Notes: generated from the sequence alone by a model not told the origin. A stretch of 64,000 nt of DNA from Eledone cirrhosa (GCA_964016885.1 OZ024747.1:856251-920250); one strand, 5' to 3'; counted from the first letter of the stretch, positions 32,601 to 44,213 are shown. Program-made: numbers and translations.

Positions 32601-35165
32601 TACACACACACACACATAATGACTGTCTGCATGGAATACACACACACACACACACACACAATGACTGTCTGCATGGAATACACACACACACATAATGACT
32701 GTCTGCATGGAATACACACACACACACACATAATGACTGTCTGCATGGAATAGACACACACACATAATGACTGTCTGCATGGAATACACACACACACACA
32801 TAATGACTGTCTGCATGGAATACACACACACACACAATGACTGTCTGCATGGAATACACACACACACATAATGACTGTCTGCATGGAATACACACACACA
32901 CACAATGACTGTCTGCATGGAATACACACACACACACAATGAATGTCTGCATGGAATACACACACACACACACATAATGACTGTCTGCATGGAATACACA
33001 CACACACACACATAATGACTGTCTGCATGGAATACACACACACACATAATGACTGTCTGCATGGAATACACACACACACACATAATGACTGTCTGCATGG
33101 AATACACATACACACACATAATGACCGTCTGCATGGAATACACACACATACACACACAATGACTGTCTGCATGGAATACACACACACACACACATAATGA
33201 CTGTCTGCATGGAATACACACACACACACACACAATGACTGTCTGCATGGAATACACACACACACACATAATGACTGTCTGCATGGAATACACACACACA
33301 CACACACAATGACTGTCTGCATGGAATACACACACACACACACATAATGACTGTCTGCATGGAATACACACACACACACACACAATGACTGTCTGCATGG
33401 AATACACACACACACACATAATGACTGTCTGCATGGAATACACACACACACACACAATGACTGTCTGCATGGAATACACACACACACATAATGACTGTCT
33501 GCATGGAATACACACACACACACACACACATAATGACTGTCTGCATGGAATACACACACACACACATAATGACTGTCTGCATGGAATACACACACACACA
33601 CATAATGACTGTCTGCATGGAATACACACACACACACACACAATGACTGTCTGCATGGAATACACACACACACATAATGACTGTCTGCATGGAATACACA
33701 CACACACACACACATAATGACTGTCTGCCTGGAATACACACACACACACATAATGACTGTCTGCATGGAATACACACACACACACACACACACAATGACT
33801 GTCTGCATGGAATACACACACACACATAATGACTGTCTGCATGGAATACACACACACACACACATAATGACTGTCTGCATGGAATAGACACACACACATA
33901 ATGACTGTCTGCATGGAATACACACACACACACATAATGACTGTCTGCATGGAATACACACACACACACAATGACTGTCTGCATGGAATACACACACACA
34001 CATAATGACTGTCTGCATGGAATACACACACACACACAATGACTGTCTGCATGGAATACACACACACACACAATGAATGTCTGCATGGAATACACACACA
34101 CACACACATAATGACTGTCTGCATGGAATACACACACACACACACATAATGACTGTCTGCATGGAATACACACACACACATAATGACTGTCTGCATGGAA
34201 TACACACACACACACATAATGACTGTCTGCATGGAATACACATACACACACATAATGACCGTCTGCATGGAATACACACACATACACACACAATGACTGT
34301 CTGCATGGAATACACACACACACACACATAATGACTGTCTGCATGGAATACACACACACACACACACAATGACTGTCTGCATGGAATACACACACACACA
34401 CATAATGACTGTCTGCATGGAATACACACACACACACACACAATGACTGTCTGCATGGAATACACACACACACACACATAATGACTGTCTGCATGGAATA
34501 CACACACACACACACACAATGACTGTCTGCATGGAATACACACACACACACATAATGACTGTCTGCATGGAATACACACACACACACACAATGACTGTCT
34601 GCATGGAATACACACACACACATAATGACTGTCTGCATGGAATACACACACACACACACACACACATAATGACTGTCTGCATGGAATACACACACACACA
34701 CATAATGACTGTCTGCATGGAATACACACACACACACATAATGACTGTCTGCATGGAATACACACACACACACACACAATGACTGTCTGCATGGAATACA
34801 CACACACACATAATGACTGTCTGCATGGAATACACACACACACACACACATAATGACTGTCTGCCTGGAATACACACACACACACATAATGACTGTCTAC
34901 ATGGAATACACACACACACACATAATGACTGTCTACATGGAATACACACACACACACACACAATGAGTGTCTGCATGGAATACACACACACACACACACA
35001 TAATGACTGTCTGCATGGAATACACACACACACACACAATGACTGTCTGCATGGAATACACACACACACACATAATGACTGTCTGCATGGAATACACACA
35101 CACACACACACAATGACTGTCTGCATGGAATACACACACACACACATAATGACTGTCTGCATGGA

Positions 35166-35198
<33 letters not shown>

Positions 35199-35988
35199 GA
35201 CTGTCTGCATGGAATACACACACACATAATGACTGTCTGCATGGAATACACACACACACACATAATGACTGTCTGCATGGAATACACACACACACACAAT
35301 GACTGTCTGCATGGAATACACACACACACATAATGACTGTCTGCATGGAATACACACACACACATAATGACTGTCTGCATGGAATACACACACACACACA
35401 CAATGAATGTCTGCATGGAATACACACACACACACACACACATAATGACTGTCTGCATGGAATACACACACACACACACATAATGACTGTCTGCATGGAA
35501 TACACCCACACACACATAATGACTGTCTGCATGGAATACACACACACACACAATGACTGTCTGCATGGAATACACACACACACACACATAATGACTGTCT
35601 GCATGGAATACACACACACACACACATAATGACTGTCTGCATGGAATACACACACACACACAATGACTGTCTGCATGGAATACACACTCACACACACATA
35701 ATGACTGTCTGCATGGAATACACACACACACACCCATAATGACTGTCTGCATGGAATACACACACACACACACACAATGACTGTCTGCATGGAATACACA
35801 CACACACACACATAATGACTGTCTGCATGGAATACACACACACACACACATAATGACTGTCTGCATGGAATACACACACACATAATGACTGTCTGCATGG
35901 AATACACACACACACACCCATAATGACTGTCTGCATGGAATACACACACACACAATGACTGTCTGCATGGAATACACACACACACACA
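29697..35988. repeat. 6.3-kb satellite with embedded (CA)n, roughly 160-175 copies
   Basis: The constant part is TAATGACTGTCTGCATGGAA + TA, followed by (CA)5 to (CA)15, so the unit varies from about 32 to 50 bases. Higher-order duplications are marked by rare variants. GGGATACAC and GATTGTCTGC are spaced 326 bases apart (29967/30293; 30027/30353). GACTGTTTGC recurs 350 bases apart (31021/31371). GAATAGACAC recurs about 500 and then 1135 bases apart (32248/32748/33884). GACCGTC (33123/34257) and GTCTGCCTGG (33723/34860) also recur about 1135 apart. Minus-strand frames up to 1733 codons (CVCVYSMQTVIM-type repeats) arise because the unit has no stop. They are not genes. Confidence 0.97.
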
Positions 35989-36570
35989 ATAGTTAGTTGT
36001 TCACTGGATAATGGGCAGCTATAACAACAACAGTAATTTAGTCTTTAGTTAGGTGGGGGAGGTGTCAATGAAAAAGACAATAGTACTGTGTGTGGTGTGG
36101 TGTTTGAGGGGAGGTGTTGGTGTGGTGTGATAGGGTGTGGGGAGCAGTGATGTGTGGGGTGGGGGCAGTGAGCGTATGTGTGTGTCCTATGTAGGACAAT
36201 AGCCTGAATGACATACAGAAAGGGGGGTACTGACAGGCACACAGGTAGATACACTCACATACAACATAGATTGATACATACACACACATACATATATGGA
36301 TTGATAGATTGGTTGATAGATAAAAAGGTGTTGGTGATAGTGGTGGGTAAGAGAGGGAGGAGCGTAATTGTGAAGGCCTGGGGTTATGTAAACATGCACA
36401 CAGACACTTGTTTTCATGATTGAATCAGGAATGAAGGGCAGTACCTATGAATCTTCTCAGGGTCTCTATCACTGATGGGGGAGAATGTTTGTGACCACTT
36501 AATGCAAGACTCCCAAGAGTGGTTGAAGGGTTAGGAGGATAATAATCACAGAAGGGTGACATAGTCAATA
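35989..36570. other. GT/G-rich low-complexity stretch, no gene
   Basis: GGTGTGGTGTGAT and GTGGGGTGGGGG words at 36090-36180, TTGATAGATTGG words near 36300. No motif. Confidence 0.55.
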
Positions 36571-36680
36571 CCCAGTGACCTGACTACCTATAACAAAATG
36601 TACTGAGCTAAAGGTACCCAGTGGCCTGACTCTACCTATAACAAAATGTACTGAGCTAAAGGTACCCAGTGGTCAGCTGA
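36571..36680. repeat. 46-48-bp tandem repeat, 2.3 copies
   Basis: CCCAGTGACCTGACTACCTATAACAAAATGTACTGAGCTAAAGGTA begins at 36571, a near copy at 36617, and a partial one at 36665. Confidence 0.88.
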
Positions 36681-37085
36681 AGGATTAAATACTAATAAAC
36701 TTAAATCCACACACACACAAAATGACATTTATATACACAAGTCTATACACAGCAACTTGTATGCATACAATACAATCATGCACGCACACAACTAGACAAC
36801 CATACAATAATATGATCTGCATAAATGTAACATTGACATTTCTATCCTGAAGACGCTTCTCAGCTAGATGTTGGTGGAGGAAATACTTTCTCTTGGATTG
36901 GTAGAAGTGAAGACGCTCCACGTCATTCCAGTCTTGGCTTTGCCATTAATTATAGCTTTGCCATCATTAATATTATATTAACTATCTTTCATAAGTGATG
37001 TTTTTAGACTGTTTGTGGATACAACTTATATAACAGTATTTCAAATATTGACTAATTCTCGAAATGTAAATTGAATCCTTTCTTT

Positions 37086-37330
37086 TGTAATCCAAACTAA
37101 GATGGATTGGTCATATCATCAGAATGAGTGACAATACGTCCTCATGTATAGCCAGCTTCATGATGGAAATGGAAGGATAAACATAGGCAAACCATTGTTG
37201 AGATACAAGAACAAGTTAATCTGAAAGTAACAAAGATACCTCCAGAAACTTTTGAAAAAACTGCACTGAATCACAATGAATGGAGACAAATTTGCCCTAA
37301 AGCCATAAAACTAAAACTATGAAAGATGCC
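37086..37330 (+). pseudogene. LINE C-terminal fragment, frameshifted
   Basis: In pieces it reads LRWIGHIIRMSDN, then GKPLLRYKNKL, then ITMNGDKFA. This is the order of the conserved tail of many LINE polyproteins (LRWxGHVxRM ... GRPxLRYKDxxK ... W). Stops interrupt it. It differs from the 41.4 kb tail, so a second LINE lineage is likely. Confidence 0.6.
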
Positions 37331-37562
37331 AGTTACATTGTATAAGCATCTACGAACAAGTCTGCAAATCATTGGATGGATTAAATTCTCATAAGAGACA
37401 TATACACCAGAAGAGATAAAAGACTTGGACCCTCATATACCAAAATAACAGGATAAGCCATTATCTATATCTCTTTCTATATATAGAGTATGTGGTTCAG
37501 TGAATTGCTGGTGGTGGAACCTAAACAAGCATTCAATGCACAGGCAGAGTGTATATATTAAG

Positions 37563-37821
37563 AAAAATGATGAAGTTTTGTTTACATGTATTTAGTTTTT
37601 TATTGTGAATTGATCTGTTACACATGTTTCACAGAGGATTGGCTCAGAGTCACAAAAAATAAGTATAGTTGTTGGATCACCAGTCTGAATATCAGATCAA
37701 TAATAGAGTTGGGTCCATAACTCCTATGGGTGACCCTGAGCCAATTCTCTCCAAAACATGCATAACAGGTCGATGCACAATAAAAAGACTAAATACATGT
37801 AAAAGAATCTTCACCATTTTT
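37563..37821. mobile_element. foldback element
   Basis: The left arm AAAAATGATGAAG...TTTACATGTATTTAGT...TTTTATTGTG...GATTGGCTCAGAGTCAC (37563-37655) is mirrored at 37729-37821, roughly 80-85 percent identical. The arms contain CTGAGCCAAT...(C/T)(G/A)AAAC: minus 37647-37626, plus 37736-37757. Mixed (TA)/(CA) microsatellite follows directly (37822-37917). Confidence 0.8.
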
Positions 37822-38084
37822 ATTAATATATATATATATGTACGCATATATACACACATACATATATATGTGTTTGTGTGCATGTGTGTATATATATATA
37901 CACACACACACACACATTAAAAGGAAGGCAGGCATGGTTTGCCAGACAGCCTTAGTATTTTGCTGCAGAAGACCAGAAGAAAACAATTTCTTTGGATAAA
38001 AAAACCTTTTCAATTCCTTTTATATAAACACGCTACTGTTTAGGTTTTATCCAGATGTGTATAAATACACATCCTCCACTCATC

Positions 38085-38330
38085 TCTACATATCTATCTA
38101 TCAGTTTATTTATATGTTTGCCCATCTGTCTATCTATCTATATATTTTGCTACCTAGCTATATATCTATCTAGCTTTATGTTTATCCATCTGTCTATCTA
38201 GTGAGCTACCTACCAACCTACCTACTTACCTAGCTATATATCTATCTAGCTATATGGCTAGCTATCTTCGTAGCTAGCTATATGTCTATCTATCTATCTG
38301 TTTGCTCATGTATCTATCAATCCAGCCAGT
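38085..38330. repeat. degenerate CTAT/CTAC tetranucleotide tract
   Basis: TATCTATCTATC mixed with GCTACCTACC and TAGCTAGC words. Confidence 0.85.
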
Positions 38331-38451
38331 TTGTTAGCTGTTTTTATTCTATATATTCATTAATCAATGGCAAAAGTGATAGTAACCATATTCTTCTGGA
38401 TGTCTACCCAACAGTAATTTAGATCAAGACATAGATAGAAAGATATATCAT

Positions 38452-38625
38452 CAGCATCATTTTTACAGCTACTTTTCCATGCTGCCATGGTTTGAATAAG
38501 TTGTTATGGAATAAGTTCTTTTTCAGAGTTACTGTTCTCCTAGGTGGGTTGGGGGTTTGCAACTTGCCTGTATGTCATGGTTTTTATGGTAGAATGCCCT
38601 TCCTGTTGTCTCAATACAAAACACA
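38452..38625 (-). mobile_element. LINE-tailed element, reverse, diverged
   Basis: ATCATCAGCATCATTTTTAC, CTTTTCCATGCTGCCATGG, and TTTTATGGTAGAATGCCCTTCC are landmarks of the family in reverse order. Confidence 0.6.
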
Positions 38626-38699
38626 ATACAGTATTCTAAAAACCAGGATACACCATCCAGTTATACATATATAACTAGTTGGTATAGATTTTTCTATTT

Positions 38700-38790
38700 T
38701 TATGGGCATGACCCTCTTTTGAGGGTCATGCTCATGATTTTTCTATTATCATGGGTACGACCCTCAAAAGAGGGTCATGCCCATGATTTT
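38700..38790. repeat. compact palindrome, GGGCATGACCCTC words
   Basis: TGGGCATGACCCTCTTTTGAGGGTCATGCTCATGA is followed after about 13 bases by its near reverse complement TCATGGGTACGACCCTCAAAAGAGGGTCATGCCCATGA. Each half is itself a small hairpin (GACCCTC/GAGGGTC). Confidence 0.85.
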
Positions 38791-38944
38791 TGACTGGACT
38801 GTGTCTAGTGTGAAAAAAATGGAAGAAACAATAATTTTTTGTGGAGGTGACTGCTAACCACAACTTGAAAATCTCAGCTAAATGTATGTGATTGTGAGTA
38901 AGACTAATAAGGCATGATCTTGAGGTATTGCTGACAGGAACCTT

Positions 38945-39225
38945 GTAGAATATGATGGTGGGCCTCCATTGGAGAACCACTTTCATACTGGTGCCATGAC
39001 AAAAAGTACCTGGTTCACCCAGTAAAATGGTAGTGTTGGTGCCACAAAAAAGCTCCCACTACATGTTGAAATGTGGTTGGCATAAGGCAAAGCCTCGAAC
39101 CATAGAAAACCAAGCCCAAAATGGATTGAATGAGCAAGAAGAGGTCAGCTGATCTGTCTGGCCCCACATGACAAACTTTCTAACCTATGGAAGGATGGAA
39201 AATAGATGTTAAACAGTAATGATTA
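38945..39225 (+). mobile_element. LINE-tailed element, diverged
   Basis: CATACTGGTGCCATGACAAAAAGTACC, GTAAAATGGTAGTGTTGGTGCCAC, ATGTGGTTGGCATAAGG, AGCAAGAAGAGGTCAGCTGATC, ATAGATGTTAAACAGTAATGATTA. Confidence 0.68.
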
Positions 39226-39252
39226 TTTATAATATATACATACATTTCCTGA

Positions 39253-39254
<2 letters not shown>

Positions 39255-39301
<47 letters not shown>

Positions 39302-39302
39302 G
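39255..39302. repeat. (TA)n microsatellite
   Basis: About 45 bases of TA, directly before the 39316 foldback. Confidence 0.95.
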
Positions 39303-39315
39303 TGGGACTATATAT

Positions 39316-39787
39316 ATATTGTCAGGAAATGTAGAAATCTCAAACTGCACTCAGTCTAATGGTATATATGTTAGAAAATTGGGTAAAATATCCTTTTGGA
39401 TGGAAGAAAGTGGCCAGCAGCTGCTACAAGGAATCAAATTTTGTACATCTCAAATTCTAACTGACTGCTACTAAACTATAGAGCTAAACAAACCCCTGTT
39501 GATGTTAGGGGCTGTTCAATTCAATAGTTTAGAGCAATTGACCAAAAATAAAGAGGATTTCAATTTTTTTTTGTAGTGACTGCTGGCCACAAATGACCTT
39601 GACAGGGGTTGTTTAACTCAACAGTTTAGAGCACTTAGCTAGAATTTGAGAGGTACATAGCAGTTGCTGCTGACCACGTCTTTCCTGTCTCTAGGGGTAT
39701 TTTACCTGATTTTCTAACATATCATTTATTGCAATTCACTGTGGTTACAGTTATTCCCTGTATTTGAGATTTCTACATTTTCTAAAA
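39316..39787. mobile_element. foldback element with about 200-bp arms
   Basis: AGGAAATGTAGAAATCTCAAA, then ATGTTAGAAAATTGGGTAAAATA, GTGGCCAGCAGCTGCTAC, TCTCAAATTCTAACT and AACAAACCCCTGTTGA run left to right. Their reverse complements appear in mirrored order from about 39600 to 39787 (AACAGGGGTTG-type, AGAATTTGAGAGG, CAGTTGCTGCTGACCAC, TATTTTACCTGATTTTCTAACAT, TTTGAGATTTCTACATTTTCT). It sits next to (TA)n. The arms are diverged, so it is old. Confidence 0.75.
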
Positions 39788-39882
39788 ATTTCCATATACA
39801 CAATGCTCCAATAGTTTATTTTTGAAATATATGTTGTTGGATGGAAGACTGAGTACTCAATACCAAAGTAGAGTTTAATGAT

Positions 39883-40046
39883 ATTCTTTATTATGGTTAA
39901 GTGATGAGTCTTGTTACTCTGGAGTTTCACCTGTGTACTCATAGGATCATCAGACAACAAAACTGCCAGACTTGTCTGAAGATCCTGTAAGTACACAGGT
40001 GAAACTCCAGAGTAACAAGACTCATCACTTAGCTATAATAAAGAAT
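39883..40046. mobile_element. foldback element with module in both arms
   Basis: ATTCTTTATTATGGTTAAGTGATGAG and CTCATCACTTAGCTATAATAAAGAAT are the outer mirrored ends. Inner arms are GTTACTCTGGAGTTTCACCTGTGTACT and its complement. Minus 39953-39924 reads CTGATGA, TCCTATGAGTACACAGG, TGAAAC. Plus 39976-40005 reads CTGAAGA...CACAGG...TGAAAC. Followed by (TA)/(CA) microsatellite (40046-40110). Confidence 0.85.
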
Positions 40047-40394
40047 ATATATATATATACACACACACACACATATATATACATATGTGTGTGTGTGTAT
40101 AATGAAGACCATCAATTGCCTAACATAAATATAAATACATCTAGAAAAAGCTATCCACAAACTCAAGTAAACATAGCCTATAAACCCAATTATGACCTCA
40201 CTCAGCAGACTTATACAAAACAAGGAAAGCAAAAATCCCATTCAACCTTCTAAACCATGTCCTAATCCTCTATGTAAACCAACTACCCTGCAACTATTAC
40301 TGGTATGGGAACGACAGACCTCATTAGACTGCAGCCATCAAATTATGCAGTTTCTATAAAATAATCTGCAGCAACTATATATATATATATATTA

Positions 40395-41720
40395 TAGAGG
40401 TATAAAGCTGATGGACCAGGTCATGAAAATAATGGAAAAAGTTATAGTACAACACCACTGATATCCTCTTCCTTGTGAGGCAGTTACAGGAAATGTACCT
40501 AGCTAAAAGTAAATTGCTCTACCTGGCATTCGTCGATCTGGAGAAAGCCTTTGACAGAGTTCCCCAGGCTATAATCTGGTGGGCTCTTAGAAAATTAGCA
40601 GTAAATGAATGGCTTGTGAAAGCTGTACAAGCCATGTATAGGGGAGCAGTCAGCAAAGTTAGGGTTAACAATGACTATAGTGAGGAGTTTAGCATACAGA
40701 TCGGTGTCCACCAGGGCTCTGTTCTTAGCCCTCTCCTGTTTATTATAGTATTGCAGGCTATAACAGAAGAGTTTAAGACTGGATGCCCATGGGAACTTCT
40801 GTACGTGGATAATCTTACACTTATAGCTGAATCTATGGTGGAATTAGAAAGAAGGGGTCTCAAAGTCAATCTGACAAAAACTAAGGTTCTCCTAAGTAGA
40901 CGAGAAAACAGAGCCCAGATCCCCCCAGGGAATGCCCTTGCTCAGTATATAGGAAAGGTGTAGGTAAAAATTTCATCCTCTCCGCCAAATGCAAACTATG
41001 GGTACACAAGAGATGTAGTGGGATCTCTAAGAATGTAGGCTTTACATGTAGCAGTTGAACCGGGACAGTAAGCAGCAAACGGCCGCAGGAAACAAGCACT
41101 ACCAAACTCTGGGAAGGCTCTGTAGAAACAGTAGACAGCTTCTACTACCCAGGTGACCGAATTAGGAGCAGAGGTGGGTGTTCTGAAAGTACAGTAACCA
41201 GGTAAGAACAGGATGGAAGAAGTTCAGGGAGCCACTACTACTGCTAGCTGCAAAAGGCTTTTCTCTCAAAATGAAAGGCAGACTGTATACGAACAGTAAT
41301 GTTACATGGTAGTGAGACTTGGGTGTTGTGTGTAGAAGACTTGCGTAGATTAGAAAGAAACGAAGCTTGCATGCTCTGATAGATGTGTAATAGTAATATA
41401 CGCGAACGGCAAATCATAAACATATTGAGAGAGAAACTAGGCATAAGAGAAATCAGATGCAGTGTGCAGGAGAGGAGGTTGCGTTGGTATGGTCATGTGA
41501 TGCATATGAAGGATGACAGCTGCATAAAAAGGTGCAGAACACTAAAAGTCGATGGAAGTCTTGGAGTGGGGAGACCTGGAATGAGGTGATAAAAGCTGAC
41601 CTTGCCCAATTGCACCTCTCAAAGGTGATGGCACAGGACTGAGACCTCTGGCGTTACGCAGTAATTGAGAAGACTCGACTTCCCATGGGTACAAGCCGAA
41701 GCTGAGGTATATAGACTGTA
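40395..41720 (+). pseudogene. 5'-truncated, decayed non-LTR retrotransposon (LINE) reverse transcriptase
   Basis: Starts inside the RT domain with IKLMDQVMKIMEKVI (40402-40450), after a (TA)n. A gap then leads to VRQLQEMYLAKSKLLYLAFVDLEKAFDRVP (motif A, about 40473-40563), GVHQGSVLSPLLF (about 40705) and YVDN at about 40803, where an active LINE has YADD. GLKVNLTKTKVLLSR follows with about a dozen residues lost before it. A zinc-knuckle-like CKLWVHKRCSGISKNVGFTCSSC lies at about 40990-41060, then SxETWVL and RRLRWYGHVMHMKDD (41477), and GRPGMR before a stop. Stops and frameshifts plus the YVDN change mean it cannot be active. Clade not assigned. Confidence 0.88.
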
Positions 41721-42010
41721 TGCCCCCCACCCCCTCCCACTATAAAGTGGTCGTGTAGGTGTCACAACAAAAAGCACCCAGTCCACACTGTAGAGTGGTC
41801 GTGTAGGTGTCACAGTAAAAGAGCACCCAGCACTCACTGTAAATAAGTTAGTGTAAGGAAGGACATCCAGCTGTAGAAATCAAGCCAGAATCAGTTCCGT
41901 GCGAGCAAGACATGGTCACCTGACCTGGCATTGCCCACAACAGGACAACCCGTCTAACCCATGCTAGCGTGGAAGAATGGACATAAAACGGCGATGATGA
42001 TGATGATATA
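41721..42010 (+). mobile_element. 3' region and (GAT)n tail of the LINE
   Basis: GGTCGTGTAGGTGTCAC is duplicated (41747, 41797). Then come GCACTCACTGTAAATAAGTT, GTGTAAGGAAGGACATCCAGC, CCCGTCTAACCCATGCTAGCG and ATAAAACGGCGATGATGATGATGAT. This is the sequence shared by all LINE-tailed elements in the window. The next 42011-42205 ends AAGCGGACATTAAAATGATG and may be a further diverged tail. Confidence 0.82.
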
Positions 42011-42205
42011 TGGGTTGGGGGGATGGGACCCTTCAGTTATGTCAAAGACATGGCAATGTCTCTTGTACATTCGCTAGACCTGTACATTCGCTAGAACGTG
42101 AGACCATATGTAAGTGAAATAACAGACCCCTAGCCTGTTAGGAGATCAGTAGCCCCGCCAAACTGTTGCTAACGGGGAAAGCGGACATTAAAATGATGTG
42201 ATATA

Positions 42206-42640
42206 TATATTTCAGTGTACATGTAGGTATTGTAATAATTATAATTTTTACCTAACTGATCTCCAGTTATCAGTGTTAGCTGGAGGAAGTGTTGAAATCA
42301 GAACACAGATCACTTTTCAAACATACTTATGACTGTAAGCCCTCAATGGGGACCACTTTCACTCTACAACTATATTACTTTCTACCTTTACTATGACCAC
42401 ACCATACCAACAAGGGGGCTTCTATGTAATTGATTGACCAGCTACAAATAGTAGCTAAATTTTCCTCAAATAAAATATTTCTTTCCTTAAAAAGGATATA
42501 TAGGACAATGTAGTCCTGGATATACAAAAAGATGGGAAAGTCATGGTTGGAATGTCTATTATCAGGAGTTAAACAGTGATATCTACAACACATCAATTTT
42601 ATATACAACACAACCATACGTATCATTACTATTACCACTA
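42206..42640. other. no recognisable gene
   Basis: AT-rich with no motif; short frames only. Confidence 0.5.
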
Positions 42641-42740
42641 TATACACCATCACCACCATCACCCCCCACCACCACCACCATCATACCGCTACCACCACCT
42701 CCACCATCATCACCGCTACCACCACCACCATCAATATATT
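42640..42740. repeat. CAC/CAT trinucleotide tract
   Basis: ACCATCACCCCCCACCACCACC and TACCACCACC words. Confidence 0.9.
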
Positions 42741-42837
42741 ATCATCAGCACTAACAACAACACTGGGGAAATACTGCTGGTATTTTTGTCGAAGGACGCC
42801 AGAAGAGTAATAGGAGTATTGAGGAGGTGGTTGTCTA

Positions 42838-43180
42838 ATGAGAAGTAAAGAGAGTAGTAGGAGGAGGAGGTGAAACATGGATAGAGGGAAAGAACAAAGA
42901 CGAAGACGGAGGGATTAAAGGTAGAGAGACTCGACAGAAGAGAAAAATAGAGGAAAGATGAGAGAATAGAACGGTTAAGAGAACAGATTGAAGTAAAGGA
43001 GAAAAAAGGAGGGAGGGAATATTGACAGAGATTTATAAAGGAAGAGGAAGAAAGATTAATAGCTGGAGAGAGAGAAAATACAGAGAGGAAGGGGTGGGAG
43101 AAAGAAAGATTAAAAGACGAAGGGTAGCTGAATGATAGAGAAATGTGTGTGTGAGACGGAGGGACAGAGAGTGACAGATA
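42838..43180. repeat. purine-rich strand-asymmetric tract
   Basis: About 340 bases dominated by A and G on plus (GAGAGA, GGAGGAGG, AAGACGAAGACGGAGGG), with almost no long pyrimidine run. The minus frame of 171 codons is Ser/Phe/Leu-rich only because of this bias. Confidence 0.75.
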
Positions 43181-43269
43181 CATCATATGTATATATATGA
43201 TGTGTGTGTGTGTGTGTGATGTATATATATATATGAAAAATGGCATGCTGCGTTGTTGCGGATGTGATA

Positions 43270-43726
43270 CATATGAATTAAAAAATAGGGTAAGAAGCCA
43301 GGACTATCCATCATCAGTGATCTTCTGGCCATCATAGGTATTTCTTCGCATTAAAGATCAGATACCTCAGGCCAGCGCGAGCAATAACTAAATAAAGTTA
43401 TTAGGATAAAAAGAATTGGGTGGAGAAAGAGAGACAGGTAAGGCTTGGATGCGTCTTTCGTCTTCTCGTCAATGATTCGCTAGATCTTACGTTCACTTGT
43501 ATCACTGACTTGATTTCTCATTTTTCACTCTTTACGTTGCCTCACCATTCTTGTTTGTTTACCTGCCTTTCTCCACCCAATTCTTTTTATCCCAATAACT
43601 TTATTTAGTTATTGCCCGCGCTGGCCTAAGGTATCGGATCTTTAATGCGAAGAAATACCTATGATGGCCAGAAGATCACTGATGATGGATAGTCCTGGCT
43701 TCTTACCCTATTTTTTAATTCATATG
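43270..43726. mobile_element. large foldback element, about 165-bp arms, 116-bp loop
   Basis: CATATGAATTAAAAAATAGG...GAATTGGGTGGAGAAAG (43270-43429 and a little beyond) is almost perfectly mirrored by CTTTCTCCACCCAATTC...CCTATTTTTTAATTCATATG (43559-43726). The loop at about 43443-43558 is unique. It is flanked by (TG)/(TA) microsatellites on both sides. High arm identity implies recent origin or conversion. The CTGATGA in the arm is not followed by a clear GAAAC. Confidence 0.92.
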
Positions 43727-44059
43727 TGTGTGTGTGTGTGTAAAGGGGAAAAGAAAGGCAGAGAAAGATGTAGAGAAGACAGATCTAGTAGAAAATACAT
43801 TATTTCCTAACATAAAGGAGAAATGCCATTGTGAACCCATTTAACACAAACAGAAAAGAACAACGCCAGTTTGGAGAACCACACGCCGCTGAGGCCCTTC
43901 ACGAAACCACCAGAGTCCTATCATTCATTTGTAGAGACTCCTGGTTGAGTCGTTGAGGCACAGTAATGACATATGCCGTTTCTTGGGCTTAAAATAAACC
44001 TTCGCAGAGCCCATCCCTTCTCCAGGTTTGAACAGCCATTTTCTTCTAGTGAAGAGAGG
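43727..44059. other. no recognisable gene
   Basis: (GT)n at 43726-43741, otherwise undistinguished. Confidence 0.5.
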
Positions 44060-44213
44060 AAGAATCAACTCTAGTACTGGACTGGTACTTTTTTTTATAT
44101 CGACCTCGAAAGGATGAAAGGCAAAATTGACCTTGGCAGGATTTGAACTTAGAACATAAAGAGCTGGAGTGAATACTGCAAAACAGTCCAACGACTTTCC
44201 CAATTCGCCTCCC
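44060..44213 (-). mobile_element. old family 1-type SINE
   Basis: ACTGGTACTTTTTTTTATATCGACCTCGAAAGGATGAAAGG, CTTGGCAGGATTTGAACTTAGAACATAAAG, CCCAATTCGCCTCCC. It carries the alternate end CAATTCGCC, not CAATCCACC. Confidence 0.75.

Noticed and set aside
29686..35989. Minus-strand open frames of 350 to 1733 codons (CVCVYSMQTVIM-type)
   Set aside because: The satellite unit contains no stop in these frames, several overlapping frames are open at once, and the translation only mirrors TGCATGGAATACACACA repeats. There is no start context or domain.
42731..43246. 171-codon minus frame rich in Ser/Phe/Leu
   Set aside because: Reflects the purine-rich plus strand (pyrimidine-rich minus), not coding constraint.
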